Under the pieces are notes generated by a model that saw only the letters and a program-made list of their open reading frames with translations, did no database searches and was not told the DNA's origin. Source: Antilocapra americana (lineage: Eukaryota; Chordata; Mammalia; Artiodactyla; Antilocapridae). Taken from it: DNA of 64,000 bases. Shown here in pieces: positions 36,955 through 48,734 of the stretch. The position numbers and the translations under genes were made by a program. The stretch covers positions 58,138,518 to 58,202,517 of the forward strand of contig ML662442.1 of the NCBI GenBank assembly GCA_007570785.1. The letters run 5' to 3'. How positions within the stretch are numbered: the stretch's first letter is position 1; each line of letters begins with the position of its first letter.

Positions 36955-37055
36955 ACTCTCAGAGTAATGGAACCTGGATTTGAACCCGGCTTTGCCTCTT
37001 ATTTTGTGAGGTTGGGAGATGACTTTATTTTTCAGAGTCTGCTTTCTCGTCTGAA
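36955..37055. repeat. MIR-like fragment
   Basis: 'ctggatttgaacccggc' and 'ggttgggagatgacttta' fit the MIR core. Confidence 0.5.
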
Positions 37056-37339
37056 AGAACACTACCACCACCACCACAGACCAACGAAACCCCACCTTTC
37101 CAGGGTGACTGTGAGAGATCAACTCAAAAGAGTGCTAGCTAACAGAGAGTTCCGAGCACACCGTGGGCCCACCAGACAAATCAGGGCCCAGGCCACAGGG
37201 TTCAGTTCTACAACAAGATGGAAGCAGAGAGTGCAAGAAAGACCATGTCACCGAGATGATGGCTTCCCATCGGTTTTTACAGGGAAGAGAGCAGAAGAGG
37301 TGGAGAGGGGATCAAGAGAATTGAGCAGCACAGACAGTG

Positions 37340-37800
37340 TACTAGGAGGGGAGGGATACATTAGGAATTGGGGGTTAACAGATACACATAGCTATACATA
37401 AAATAGATGAGTAACAAGGATTGACTGTATAGCACAGGGAACTCTATTCAGTATCTTGTAACAATGTATAATGGAAAATAACCTGAAGAAAACATATAAC
37501 TGGATCACTTTGCCATATACCTGAAGCCAAGGCCATGTTTTAAACCTATTATGTGTGCTATGCTTAGTCACTCAGTGTCTTTGTGACCCCATGGACTGTA
37601 GCCCACCAGGCTCCTCTGTTCATAGGGATTCTCCAAGCAAGAATACTGGAGTGGATTTTCATGCCCCCCTCCAGGGTATCGTCCCAACCCAGGGATCGAA
37701 CCCAGGTCTCCTGCATTGCAGGCAGATTCTTTACTGTCTGAGCCACCAGGGAAGCCCAAATCTACTGTACATCAATTAAAGAAAAAAAAAGAACATTATA
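37340..37800 (+). mobile_element. L1 3' end carrying a reverse Bov-tA SINE
   Basis: L1 3'UTR sequence runs from about 37350 ('ggagggatacattagga') to 37550 and resumes at 37757 ('aaatctactgtacatcaatt'). The reverse Bov-tA is at about 37555-37756. Confidence 0.82.
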
Positions 37801-37983
37801 AAAAGAGAGAGAGAGAAGATGGCATGTGAAAGCAAGCATATCCTATGGGATTCTTAAGAGAGTCCTCAATATCCAGGGTTGTAATAATGTAAAGTGTCAA
37901 TTCCATAACCGACAGGTAAGGCAGCAGAAATGATCAATGGAATAGAGATAAAGGAGTCATGAGGGGATTGTTTTCTTTTGCAG

Positions 37984-38010
37984 AATCTTGCCTTCTTTGG
38001 AACCTCAGCC
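37984..38010 (+). other. GJB7: GJB7 splice acceptor and 5'UTR of the coding exon
   Basis: A pyrimidine-rich tract ttgttttcttttgcag ends at 37983. The coding exon begins at 37984, with 27 untranslated bases before the ATG. This intron/exon layout is normal for connexin genes, whose coding sequence usually sits in the last exon. Confidence 0.8.
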
Positions 38011-38817
38011 ATGAGTTGGATGTTCCTCAGAGACCTCTTGAGTGGAGTAAATAAATACTCCACTGGGATTGGGCGGATCTGGCTGGCTGTCATGTTCATC
38101 TTCCGTTTGCTGGTCTACATCGTAGCGGCAGAACACGTGTGGAAAGAGGAGCAGAAAGAGTTTGAGTGCAACGTTAGACAGCCTGGTTGTGAAAATGTGT
38201 GTTTTGACTACTTCTTCCCCATCTCCCAGGTCAGACTTTGGGCCTTACAACTGATCATGGTCTCCACACCTTCACTGCTGGTGGTTCTACATATAGCCTA
38301 TCGTGAGGGTAGAGAGAAAAGGCACAGGAAGAAACTCTATGTCAGCCCAGGCAGCATGGGTGGGGGCCTATGGTACACTTACCTTATCAGCCTCGTGGTT
38401 AAAACTGGTTTTGAAATTGGTTTCCTGGTTTTATTTTACAAGCTGTATGATGGCTTTCATGTTCCCTACATTTTGAAGTGTGATCTGAAGCCCTGTCCCA
38501 ATACTGTAGACTGCTTTATCTCCAAACCCACAGAGAAAACGATTTTCATCCTCTTCCTGGTGGTGACTTCATGTCTGTGCATTGTGTTGAATGTCACTGA
38601 ACTGAGCTTTTTGGTCCTCAAGTGTTTTATTAAGTGCTGCCTCCAAAAATACTCTAAAAGACTCAAGTCCTCCATGTGTGAATGCCACAACCTCAGGTAT
38701 GTTACATTTGCTGAGATAGGGGCCCCTCCCCTGCTCCAGAAGCACTCTTCAGACTTGGCCACTAGCATAGCCCAGGGAGGTGAATCAAAGTTACCCTGTG
38801 ACACACAAGAGGCTTAA
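38011..38817 (+). CDS. GJB7: GJB7, gap junction beta-7 (connexin 25)
   Basis: An intact single-exon reading frame of 268 residues. It forms a connexin subunit: six make a hemichannel in the plasma membrane, and two hemichannels dock to join neighbouring cells. The start [17 protein letters not shown] is the conserved connexin N-terminal helix. Four membrane segments lie at about residues 21-40, 74-94, 121-143 and 177-200. The extracellular loop cysteines are all present: C53, C60, C64 in loop 1 (CNVRQPGC) and C157, C162, C168 in loop 2 (KPCPNTVDC). The cytoplasmic loop is short and basic (REKRHRKK, residues 101-108), as in the beta group. It follows human GJB7 closely up to about residue 214 (CLQKY). 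It then carries a 54-residue tail rich in Ser, Leu and Cys, whereas I recall the human protein ending at 223. I chose this ATG because the frame upstream reads through the splice acceptor. Confidence 0.96.
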   Translation: MSWMFLRDLLSGVNKYSTGIGRIWLAVMFIFRLLVYIVAAEHVWKEEQKEFECNVRQPGCENVCFDYFFPISQVRLWALQLIMVSTPSLLVVLHIAYREGREKRHRKKLYVSPGSMGGGLWYTYLISLVVKTGFEIGFLVLFYKLYDGFHVPYILKCDLKPCPNTVDCFISKPTEKTIFILFLVVTSCLCIVLNVTELSFLVLKCFIKCCLQKYSKRLKSSMCECHNLRYVTFAEIGAPPLLQKHSSDLATSIAQGGESKLPCDTQEA

Positions 38818-40050
38818 ACAAAGCAAAATCTGCATCTCCCTTAAGCAAGACCTAGGCTTCCTTGGAAAACAAAGTGTGTCAAGTCTAACGTCATTTGGGA
38901 GGAATTTTTAAACATTTTCATGCTCAGTTGTATATACTAGACAGAAGTCTCATTGTTTGGTTGTAGGATTCATGAGGCTACATGAGTTGTGTTTGAAGAG
39001 TTAACTGCAAATTAGTTTAAAGAAATCCAACAACATTCTTCTAAGCACTTAAGATCAACTAGAAAACACAGAAAGTGACACTTCTGACAAATGTGACCGC
39101 CTCCAAGCAACCAAGGAAGCACTCGCAATCCTTCCCAAGTTGCAGCCAAGGCTCCCCTCACTCAGCCCGGCTCAGTCTCTATAGAGAAAGACTGTGATGA
39201 GGGTGAAATAGCAGCTGAGCCAGGGGCACACAGGAGCACATTCGGTGAGAAGGTTCAGCCTGAGAAACAGCCACAGAATCCAGGACACTTTGCAGTATAG
39301 ATGTCTCTGGATAGAAGTTGACTGGGGGAAAGAGAAGAAAGCCATCATTTATTAGTCTTCAACTTCCCAGGTGGCTCTGACAGTAAAGAATCCGCCTGCC
39401 AGTGCAGGAGACCCGGGTGGGGAAGATTCCCTGGAGAAGGAAATGGTAACTCATTCCAGTATTCTTGCCTGGAGAATCCCATGGACAGAGGAGCCTGGCG
39501 GGCTACAGTCCACAGAATTGTGAAGAGTTGGACACGACTGAGCATACATGCAAGGCAAGGCAACTTAAATACAAATATACTAGCAGACATCTGTAAGGGG
39601 CACTGTAGTCACAAGGGAGATAGGTCCCCCATGGATGGGGAGCAGGGCCCAGAAAAAAATACGCCCACCTGCTAATTTCTGAACACTTATCTTAAGCCAT
39701 AGAACACTGAAAGATTTTGTAAATTTCCATATCTACAAACAGGAATTCAAAAGGGTCATGGATCGCCTACAGTTTGCTGGTACATCTCCCTCCAGGATAG
39801 ATAGTAACAGTGTACTATGCTGTTATGTTAGTGTAAAAAAATGTTAGAAAAAAAAAAGGTATGTTTATTATTACTTGAAGACTATCGCTTTCTTTTACTT
39901 TCCTACTTTCTTTGGATTTAATACGCTAATACAAGTTCTCCAAAATAAAAATGAAGTGACTTTTATGGTGTTATTTGGCTGTCATTGATATCATTACTTG
40001 GCCACACTGGGCATGATTATTCTGTGAAATAAAACTTGTTCTGACAATTT
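38818..40050 (+). other. GJB7: GJB7 3'UTR (inferred)
   Basis: Downstream of the stop, polyadenylation-type AATAAA motifs appear at about 39945 and 40028-40033. A plus-strand Bov-tA SINE (about 39358-39560) would lie within this UTR. The extent is a guess from the signals. Confidence 0.4.
39358..39560 (+). mobile_element. Bov-tA SINE
   Basis: The tRNA-derived head (aacttcccaggtggctctga) and full BovA body ('ttggacacgactgagcatac' at the end) are present. Confidence 0.9.
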
Positions 40051-41280
40051 TAAGAATAGGATTTGCAACCCTGCCTGGTAAAGATAGCTCAGAAATCATT
40101 CTTCTCTGCTGGGATTTTTAAAATGAAAAGTCAGTGCATAAAAATGTAATTTTAACTAACACCGATTATGTCATGTCTTCCATGGCTTTCCCTCCTTTAA
40201 CCTAAAATGTCTCGCTACAATTCATGTGTAACAAAGGCTGTGTCATTATGTAGCCCACAGACCATGCCACCAACAGTTGTAATCTGTCTTAAAGACTTGT
40301 CTTGGAGAGCAAAGAGGATGTGAACTTTGTGGTCCCCCTTCCTCCAGTTTATTCCATAGAGCACTGCTGGACTCAGGCACTTATGTCCAGTGTACTTCAC
40401 CTTGTGATATGAAAACAGGCAGCCATCACAAATGCAGGCAACTACTCAAAGACTTTATATATATTCCTTTAAGATATATATATATCTGCGGTTAACAGAG
40501 GTTTAAGGTTTTGGAGGCCCTGATCATGGCATGGGATCTAGAAAATAGGGTTCTATGTACAGAACTGGGAGGAAGGTCAGGGAATTTTTCAGTTGGAGGA
40601 TGAATTTGCTGTCACAATGTCTTTGGGGACCTCAGCTTCTTCACCTATGACAAGTTCTGCTCAAGCTAAAAGGATTGAAACCATATGTATATTTGTGCTT
40701 TTCCATTTTGTATACAGAGAAGAGTTAAAGCTAATGGAAGCAAAAGGCCATGCATGAAGTTGTTTAGATAGAAAGGAGGATAATTTTTTTCTTTAAAGCT
40801 TAATTTACAAAATGAGTTTCCTACATAAACATTCTGGAAGCTGTCTGGGTTTCAGCGAAGACTCAAAGCATTTGAGAGAAACTGGCAGTTAAATTCTGCC
40901 TTCTTTATTCTTTCTCCTATGGATACATTGACATTTATTGAGCAATAATTAATAGAAGCAAGACACTGTGTTGTGCATCTTTAGAGACATATAATTCCCA
41001 TCTCAAGAAAATTTCTGCTTCTATTAAGGAGGGTGGAGGCAAAAGTGCCATGGAGTATTTCATACCTGTGTACTGTTATTTATTAATACACCACCTCACT
41101 TAACCCCCTGCATGCTTCTGGTGCCCAGGAAGCAGACAGAGAAGAAATTCAGATCTCAAAACACAGTTGCCTTTTTCAGAGACACTCATCTAGTAAAAGC
41201 AGAGTTAAAGATCACCATAGGTCTCCCTTAAACCATCTGCTCACCACACCAGGCTTCCAGATCACTAAACAGATTTAATT
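40050..41280. other. unassigned intergenic sequence
   Basis: A short TA repeat lies at about 40465-40490. A minus-strand frame at 40215-40400 has no recognised relatives. No gene is called. Confidence 0.4.
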
Positions 41281-41281
41281 C

Positions 41282-41505
41282 AAGCCACTCCCTGGTGGTT
41301 CAGATGGTAAAGAATCTGCCTACGATGCAGGAGATGTGGGTTCACTCCCTGGATTGCGAACATCCTCTGGAGAAGGGAATGGCTACCCAGTCCAGTATTC
41401 TTTCCTGGGATAATCCCATGGACAGAGAAGCCTGGCAGGCTACAATCCATAGGCTCCCAAAGAGTTGGATGCAACTGAGCAACTAACACTTTTCACTTTC
41501 ATTCT
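41282..41505 (+). mobile_element. Bov-tA SINE
   Basis: The head 'ccactccctggtggttcag' and the end 'gatgcaactgagcaactaac' are followed by a T/C-rich tail. Confidence 0.9.
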
Positions 41506-41929
41506 TGATTTGCAATGATTTTGTCTTCCTTGTCCTTTTCTGCAAAAATCTTTCTGGTGACAGATTTTGCCCCTGGTCACAGGGTTTCTTCTAATTGGAG
41601 CTGGAGGAAAAAAATTTTTTTAAAGTACTTGGATGAAAGAATGCCTAGGCATGCAAGTGGTTATGGTTCCTGACTGGATCTCGCAACTAAAAGAGTCCTA
41701 ATAAAATTCATGTTCTTCAAAAAGAAAAAAGAGGTATGGCCGTATCAGCCTCTCCTTTTCAGGCTTCAAGCGTTCTAACTTTGACACGTCTATGTATTCA
41801 ATTTTTGTGTCAATAGGAAGAAAGAAGGGGAAGGATGTCAACACTGATAACAATAAGAGGAGAGATGAACTTTTTCTTTAAAATTTTTTCACTGGTTCAC
41901 TTGTACTTTTGAAGTTTTTAATAAACAAA

Positions 41930-44187
41930 TCAATTGAAATGATCTCTGTTCGTTTCCAAGGCAAACCATTCAATATCACNNNNNNNNNNNNNNNNNNNNN
42001 NNNNNNNNNNNNNNNNNNNNNNNNNNNNNNNNNNNNNNNNNNNNNNNNNNNNNNNNNNNNNNNNNNNNNNNNNNNNNNNNNNNNNNNNNNNNNNNNNNNN
42101 NNNNNNNNNNNNNNNNNNNNNNNNNNNNNNNNNNNNNNNNNNNNNNNNNNNNNNNNNNNNNNNNNNNNNNNNNNNNNNNNNNNNNNNNNNNNNNNNNNNN
42201 NNNNNNNNNNNNNNNNNNNNNNNNNNNNNNNNNNNNNNNNNNNNNNNNNNNNNNNNNNNNNNNNNNNNNNNNNNNNNNNNNNNNNNNNNNNNNNNNNNNN
42301 NNNNNNNNNNNNNNNNNNNNNNNNNNNNNNNNNNNNNNNNNNNNNNNNNNNNNNNNNNNNNNNNNNNNNNNNNNNNNNNGCAGAGTTCCAAAGAATAGCA
42401 AGGAGAGATAAGAAAGCCTTCCTCAGCGATCAATGCAAAGAAATAGAGGAAAACAACAGAATGGGAAAGACTAGAGATCTTTTCAAGAAAATAAGAGATA
42501 CCGAGGGAACATTTCATGCAAAGATGGGCTCGAAAAGGACAGAAATGGTATGGACCTAACAGAAGCAGACGATATTAAGAAGAGGTGGCAAGAATACACA
42601 GAACTGTACCAAAAAGATCTTCACGACCCAGATAATCATGATGGTGTGATCACTCACCTAGAGCCAGACATCCCTGAATGTGAAGTCAAGTGGGCCGTAG
42701 AAAGCATCACTATGAACAAAGCTAGTGGAGGTGATGGAATTCCAGTTGAGCTATTTCAAACCCTGAAAGATGATGCTGGTAAAGTGCTGAACTCAATATG
42801 CCAGCAAATTTGGAAAACAGCAGTGGCCACAGGACTGGAAAAGGTCAGTTTTCATTCCAATCCCAAAGAAAGGCAATGCCGAACAATGCTCAAACTACTG
42901 CACAATTGCACTTATCTCACACGCTAGTAAAGTAATGCTCAAAATTCTCCAAGCCAGGCTTTAGCAATACGTGAACCGTGAACTTCCAGATGTTCAAGCG
43001 GAACATCTTCCAGATATTCAAGAGGAACCAGAGATCAAATTGCCAACATTGGATGGATCACTGTAAAAGCAAGAGAGTTTTAGAAAAACATCTATTTCTG
43101 CTTTATTGACTATCCCAGAGCCTTTGACTATGTGGATCACAATAAATTGAAAAATTCTGAAAGAGATGGGAATACCAGACCATCTGACCTGTCTCTTGAG
43201 AAACCTGTATGCAGGTCAGGAAGAAACAGTTAGAACTGGACATGGAACAACAGATTGGTTCCAAATAGGAGGAGTACATCAAGGCTGTATATTGTCACCC
43301 TGCTTATTTAACTTATATGCAGGGTACATCATGAGAAACACTGGGCTGGAAGAAGCACAAGCTGGAATCAAGATTCCTGGGAGAAATATCAATAACCTGA
43401 GATATGCAGATGATACCAGCCTTATGGCAGAAAGTGAAGAAGAACTAAAGAGCCTCTTGATGAGAGGGAAAAGTTGGCTTAAAGCTCAACATTCAGAAAA
43501 CTTAAGATCATGGCATTTGGTCTCATCACTTCATGGGAAACAGTGGAAACGGTGTCAGACTTTATTCTTTTGGGCTCCAAAATCAGTGCAGATGGTGATT
43601 GCAGCCATGAAATTAAAAGACACTTACTCCTTGGAAGGAAAGTTGTGACCAACCCAGACAGCACATTTAAAAGCAGAGACATTACTTTGCCAACAAAGGT
43701 CCGTCTTAGTCAAGGCTATGGTTTTTCCAGTAGTCATGTATGGATGTGAGAGTTGGATGGTGAAGAAAGCTGAGCACTGAAGAACTGATGTCTTTGAACT
43801 GTGATGTTGGAGAAGATTCTTGAGAGTCCCATGGACTGCAAGGAGATCCAACCAGGATCTCCAGGAGAGTCCCATGGACTGCAAGGAGATCATCCTAAAG
43901 GAGATCAGTCCTGGGTGTTCATTGGAAGGACTTATGTTGAAGCTGAAACTCCAATACTTTGGCCACCTCATGCAAAGAGTTAACTCACTGGAAAAGATCC
44001 TAATGCTGGGAAGGATTGGGGCAGGAAGAGAAGGGGACGACAGAGGATGAGATGGCTGGATGGCTGGACTCGATAGACATGGATTTGGGTGGACTCTGGG
44101 AGTTGGTGATGGACAGGGAGGCCTGCGTGCTATGATTCATGGGGTCGCAAGAAGTTGGACATGACTGAATGACTGAACTGAACTGAA
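41930..44187 (+). mobile_element. BovB LINE containing an assembly gap
   Basis: To the left of the gap, 41930-41979 encodes the start of the BovB endonuclease domain (MISVRFQGKPFNI). To the right, 42380-44187 carries the linker, reverse transcriptase and 3' tail. The RT frame is broken: a part at 42550-42927 has the KASGGDGIPVELF motif, and another at 43166-43648 has YADD at about 43405 (NNLRYADDTS). The element ends in 'actgaactgaactgaa' near 44187. A 27-base segment is duplicated at 43822-43848 and 43865-43891. It is the longest BovB in the window but is inactive. Confidence 0.92.
41980..42379. other. assembly gap (400 N)
   Basis: Four hundred undetermined bases lie inside the BovB copy. 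Any frame spanning the gap is artificial. Confidence 1.
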
Positions 44188-44189
44188 GT

Positions 44190-44553
44190 GCCCCATCTCA
44201 AAATTTTTCTAGCTCATATCCCATCACAGGTATGTAACACTTTCTGTAAACACTGATGCAAATTTATCCCTAGTTTACATTTTATTTGTATATTTAGTAA
44301 AACAGCATAAATTACAGGCCATTTCACAGCTCTGAAAATCCGGTGAGGAAAGAAAGCAGAGCCTGTGGAGACAAAAAAACGTCAGCATTCAGTTGAATTT
44401 TAATGACAAAAGCCCAAGGGAGGTGTTCTGCAAGAAACCTGCCAGCAGCTCTTTTTTCAGTATAAATTTGGGTCTTCTCTCCAAAGCAAATCTTCCTTCA
44501 GCTATAAAAGGCACTGGTGATTGTGGTGAGTTCTGAGAATTTTCCACAGAGCT
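44190..44553. other. unassigned intergenic sequence
   Basis: Nothing identifiable was seen between the BovB copy and the next SINE. Confidence 0.4.
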
Positions 44554-44554
44554 A

Positions 44555-44716
44555 TCCTGCCTGCCAAGCTCCTCTCTCCATGGAATTCTCCAGGCAAGAA
44601 TACTGGCATGGGTTGCCACTGCCTTCTCCAGGGGATCTTCCCAACCGAGAGATCTAACCCAGGTCTCCTGCATTGTAGGCAGATTTTTTACCTTCTGAGC
44701 CACCAGGGAAGTCCTT
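44555..44716 (-). mobile_element. Bov-tA SINE (reverse, shortened)
   Basis: The complement of the tRNA head ends at 'gagccaccagggaagtcc'. The BovA body is cut short on the left. Confidence 0.88.
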
Positions 44717-45605
44717 CTTGTGCCAGTGGTCTAGTAAATAACTTTCCGACTCTGAGAAGACAAAGATGAACTTTCAAAATTCTATAATGTACCCACATAT
44801 TGTGTCTGAAAGCAAAGGGAAATGAATTCGTATGTTACCCAAGTAAGTCAACAGTCCTTCTACTTACAGGTGAAGCATTAGATCCTTCCCCAGCTATGGA
44901 TAACTAATGTTCTATTAAAAGGAAAAAGAAAACATGTTCAGATCAAAGTAATATATGTAATTCTGTTAACTTTAAAAGATTACTCAGACATTAATGCCTC
45001 CTATCAGAGTAGAGATTGACAGGACAACTATGGTATAGAATTGAGGCAGACTCTACTTCTCTGTGCAGAGTCACAGGAAGTTGAAGAAGTGGACTGCAGG
45101 GTCCTGACCCTTAGGAAAAGGTCACTGTTAAAACTACAGTAGAGTGAGGCAGAGGAGATGAATTTTTAAATTAACTTTTAGTGATAAATAATAAGCAACA
45201 CAATTTCCACATTCTTGATATAAAAATGTCATTAACTAAATTGATGATCATCAATCTTGTTACTAAAAGAAGTATGAATCATTAAGTTAGCCAAGTGACT
45301 TCAATTAAAAAGTATTTATCTCAAAAAAGAGTAAGGGCAGTAACTTGAGACTTGACTTTCTGTAGATTAGCAAACCTGATAAGCCAATCTTCCTAGAGAA
45401 AATTGCTCCTAATCACATTAATTTGATGATGACATTAAAACTACAGACTATGACCAAGGTTGAGAATCTAATTCACCTCTTCACATCTTTGTATTGCCAC
45501 AGCTTTTTAGGTCCATAATACCGAGAAGCACAGTGTTTCTGGAGAAAAAAAATGTGTTCCTCTTGCCTCTTCCAACTTTTATCTATTTATTCCTCTCCAC
45601 CTAAA
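44717..45605. other. unassigned intergenic sequence
   Basis: It is AT-rich. No gene or repeat was recognised. Confidence 0.4.
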
Positions 45606-45607
45606 AG

Positions 45608-45750
45608 AATCCTGATTTTGTTGGGGATGGCAATGTCTCCAGCTTAAAAACAGAAAAGCACATCTCCTGCATGCAGAATTAGCAGGGTAAGAACCTTCTT
45701 GTCAAAACAGGGTTTTATGACTGATGCTTTGAGAAGAGTTAAAAAGTGGG
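45608..45750 (+). repeat. diverged repeat, first copy
   Basis: This stretch is homologous to 47428-47572 in the same orientation. Shared blocks include 'tctgattttg' type, 'agcttaaaa', 'cttgtcaaaaca/cttttatcaaaaca' and 'agttaaaaa'. The family was not identified. Confidence 0.65.
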
Positions 45751-45899
45751 GGCTAAACTACCTTGCATGTTTTTTGTTCCCCATCCTTTCTGCCTGAGAC
45801 ATAATAGTTGGAGCTGCTTATGGACCTTATGGATAAAGTAGAAAAACTGTGATATGGAATCGCCATCAGCTCTGCACCTCCAGTCTCCATGCCTTTTTT

Positions 45900-46085
45900 A
45901 TTATTATAATATTTTATTATTTATTTTGGCTGCTTGAGGTCTTAGTTGCAGCACATGGGCTCCAAAGTGTGTGGGTTTAGCTGCTCTGTGGCATGTGGGA
46001 TCTTCTTTTCCCGAGCATGGATCAAACCCACTTCCCTTGCATTGGAGGCCAGATTCTTAACCACTGGACCACCAGGGAAGTCCCT
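45900..46085 (-). mobile_element. CHR-type SINE (reverse), long form
   Basis: It has the complement of the head 'gggacttccctggtggtcc' at the right and a long body with 'tggctgcttgaggtcttag' at the left. Confidence 0.85.
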
Positions 46086-46089
46086 CCAC

Positions 46090-47425
46090 GCTTTTATTTT
46101 TGTTATTATGTAAGAGAGAACTTAACCTTACAGAAGTCATTGACTTGTTAGCCTCTTTCATTTACAAACAAAAACAGTTCCTGACTACATTCACTTAGTG
46201 GTTAGGATGAAGACAAAGAAAGCATGCTTCTATCTACAGAAGACAGAAGAAATGACCAACACATGGAATGACAGAAATGAAACATGATAGGGATTGACTT
46301 TTCCCAATGCCTGGAAGACAAATTGCTTATTTCATGTTCCAAGATTTGAGAACCAGGATCAATGGGTGAACATCATAAAGATTTTTACCTAACATGGAAA
46401 CATTCTATTGATTTGAACTGCTTGATATTTAAATGATTGCCTGATAAAGCAGTGAGATTCCTAAATAACACTGAAAGAGATGATCAAGAATATTGCTGGA
46501 CTGAATGGGAGGTATAGCTAGATGAGTTTCATATTTCCTTTGACCTCCTCAAGGTCCAGATTATGGTTCTTGTACCTAGAATATATATTGTGTGGATGCA
46601 AAGTGAGACATTATATTGACTGTATTACTATAAAAACCTGATATCACAGAAAGATCTCTGATGATTAAGAGAATCACCTGAAAAAAGAAATGGCATGTAC
46701 AATAATAACAAGACCCCCTTGTTATAACAATTTAGGCAGTTCCACAGAAATGATTATAAGACTTATCTTCTTTAAAATCATGGCTGTATTATAGTGACAT
46801 GTAAGGTAATCAATATTTTGTATTATTCCATTCTTTTTTTCTCCAGCTTGAGAAATTCTAATTTTATTTCAAAGCTTAGATCAAGTATTTCTACTAGAGA
46901 GCAAATTTTTGCTGTAAAATGGGGATAGATAATACTTATCTCATAGAGTTGATGAACAAATTAAATGATGATCCACACAAAGCATCAGCACCGAGGTTAC
47001 TTTTTAAAATGTTAGATGTTGTAATTAGCACACGGCTTTATTGTATCACTTATTCCTATATTATTTGCTTGTTTTCTTAACCCCACTCTAAATTAGAAGC
47101 ATACTGAATCAATTAACGTATTCATGAAACTCACAACATATCTACATAGTATAAGCCAAAAAAACCCCCCAAAAAACAATTATAGTCTTCTGGAATCAGA
47201 GGAAATCTTAAAAATACTTACAAATGAGAAAATGACAACTCAGAATTATAAAGTGACTTGCCTAATGTTAAATGAAATGACAGAGCAAGAATTTGACACA
47301 ACTCCAAATCTAGCCTTCTAGAATCTTCCTGTATAAAGTTTCAGAGATTTTTAGAATATTGGTATTCCATGTAACAACCAACTGTGCTACATCCAGTTAT
47401 TTTTGTTCTTCTACTTTGTTAGGTA
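46090..47425. repeat. unassigned sequence with MIR-like traces
   Basis: MIR-like pieces lie at about 46910-46985 ('gtaaaatggggatagataat') and 47185-47300 ('tgacttgcctaatgtta'). No gene was recognised. The short frame at 47124-47321 covers the second trace. Confidence 0.5.
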
Positions 47426-47427
47426 AC

Positions 47428-47572
47428 GAATTCTGATTTTGCTGGCAATGGCAACATGCTCAGCTTAAAAGTCACACTTCCAAGTCTCCCTTGCAGATAC
47501 AAGAAGCACTAACTACCTTTTTATCAAAACAAGAATTTTTGACTGGTGCTTTGGGAAAAGTTAAAAAATACT
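47428..47572 (+). repeat. diverged repeat, second copy
   Basis: This is the partner of the segment at 45608-45750, about 1.8 kb away in direct orientation. Substitutions and small indels run through the whole alignment, so both are old. Confidence 0.65.
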
Positions 47573-47574
47573 CA

Positions 47575-48508
47575 TAATCCATGTAAGGTGACTCTTAGTC
47601 TGTTTCTGTTGTAAACAGTGGCCTACTTATCCTAAAATCAATTAACAGCTAAGCTATCACAGTCATCTCCCAATTTTTAAAACTGTTTCCGTAGTTATTC
47701 CATAAGCATTCAAAAATAAAAATGACCACCACATATTAGCCCATGCCCTTTACAAAGTATAAATAAAAAGAAATAAAAACAATGAAAATGTGATTTCTTG
47801 TTCAATTTTTGGACCCTCACGACACACATGCTTCCCAGTGTTAGCTTGCCATCTTGTGGCCTCTCACTCTCGTGCAACTCAGTGTCTGACTAGCACGCGT
47901 GCTAAGGCCTCGGGTGTCCATGACTTCACATGCGCACATCCACTTTAAACGTACTTATACGCATGGAAATGAGCTGCACTGCAAATTTCACCTCCAGACC
48001 AACTTCATCCCAGCAAAGGCTTACACCTCAGAGAGAGGTGCTGGCAGCTAAACCTTCACTGAGACAAGTGCATACAACCATCTAAGTATTGATGGAATAC
48101 AACATGCATACATGACTGCTGAAAACGCGTGTAACTTACCTTGGGAAGACAATATGAACATGGCCTCTAACAAAGATGGGAAAGCAAGGTGATAACAGGA
48201 TTTAAATGCAGATTTTTACCAAATCCCAATGGTGGCAAGGTCTCTCTTCCTCTTCTGACAGGATTATAAAATCTACTGCAATGTCTGCTTTCTCTGTTGA
48301 AGGTACACATACAAACGTGTGTGTACATGCACATATATGCTATTATAACTACTATAAATTCCTTTCAAGCAGTATTCTAGGATTGGTAACCTCAGTAAGA
48401 ACACACAGGTCTCCTGGAATAGATGAGTCTGACACAAATACAAACTGTGACAATTATGTCCAATGCCAGCTTACTCCTATGGTTGTGATTAAATGAGTGG
48501 AGTTTGTC
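47575..48508. other. unassigned intergenic sequence
   Basis: No gene or repeat was recognised. Confidence 0.4.
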
Positions 48509-48509
48509 A

Positions 48510-48732
48510 GGAGGTTTGGGCTCAGGTGGTGCTAGTGGTAAAGAATTTGTCTGCCAAAGTAGGAGATGCAAGAGACAGGAGTTTGATCCCTGGGTTGGGA
48601 AGATCCCCTGGAGTAGGAAATGGCACCCGGCTCCAGTATTTTTGCCTGGGAAATCCTATGGGTGGAGGAGCCTGGTGGGATACAGTTCATGGGGTTGCAA
48701 AGTCAGACATTACTGAGCAACTGAGCACTTCA
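48510..48732 (+). mobile_element. Bov-tA SINE
   Basis: A diverged head, then 'ttgatccctgggttggg' and an intact BovA body ending 'tgagcaactgagcac'. Confidence 0.88.
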
Positions 48733-48734
48733 GG

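Noticed and set aside
38466..38804. 112-codon minus-strand frame opposite GJB7
   Set aside because: It is a shadow of the intact connexin coding sequence.
40215..40400. 61-codon minus-strand frame with protein-like composition
   Set aside because: I considered it as a decayed pseudogene. No family could be recognised and the ends are undefined.
41909..42559. 216-codon frame across the N run, and two minus-strand frames
   Set aside because: They exist only because N is translated as unknown. The flanks are BovB LINE sequence.
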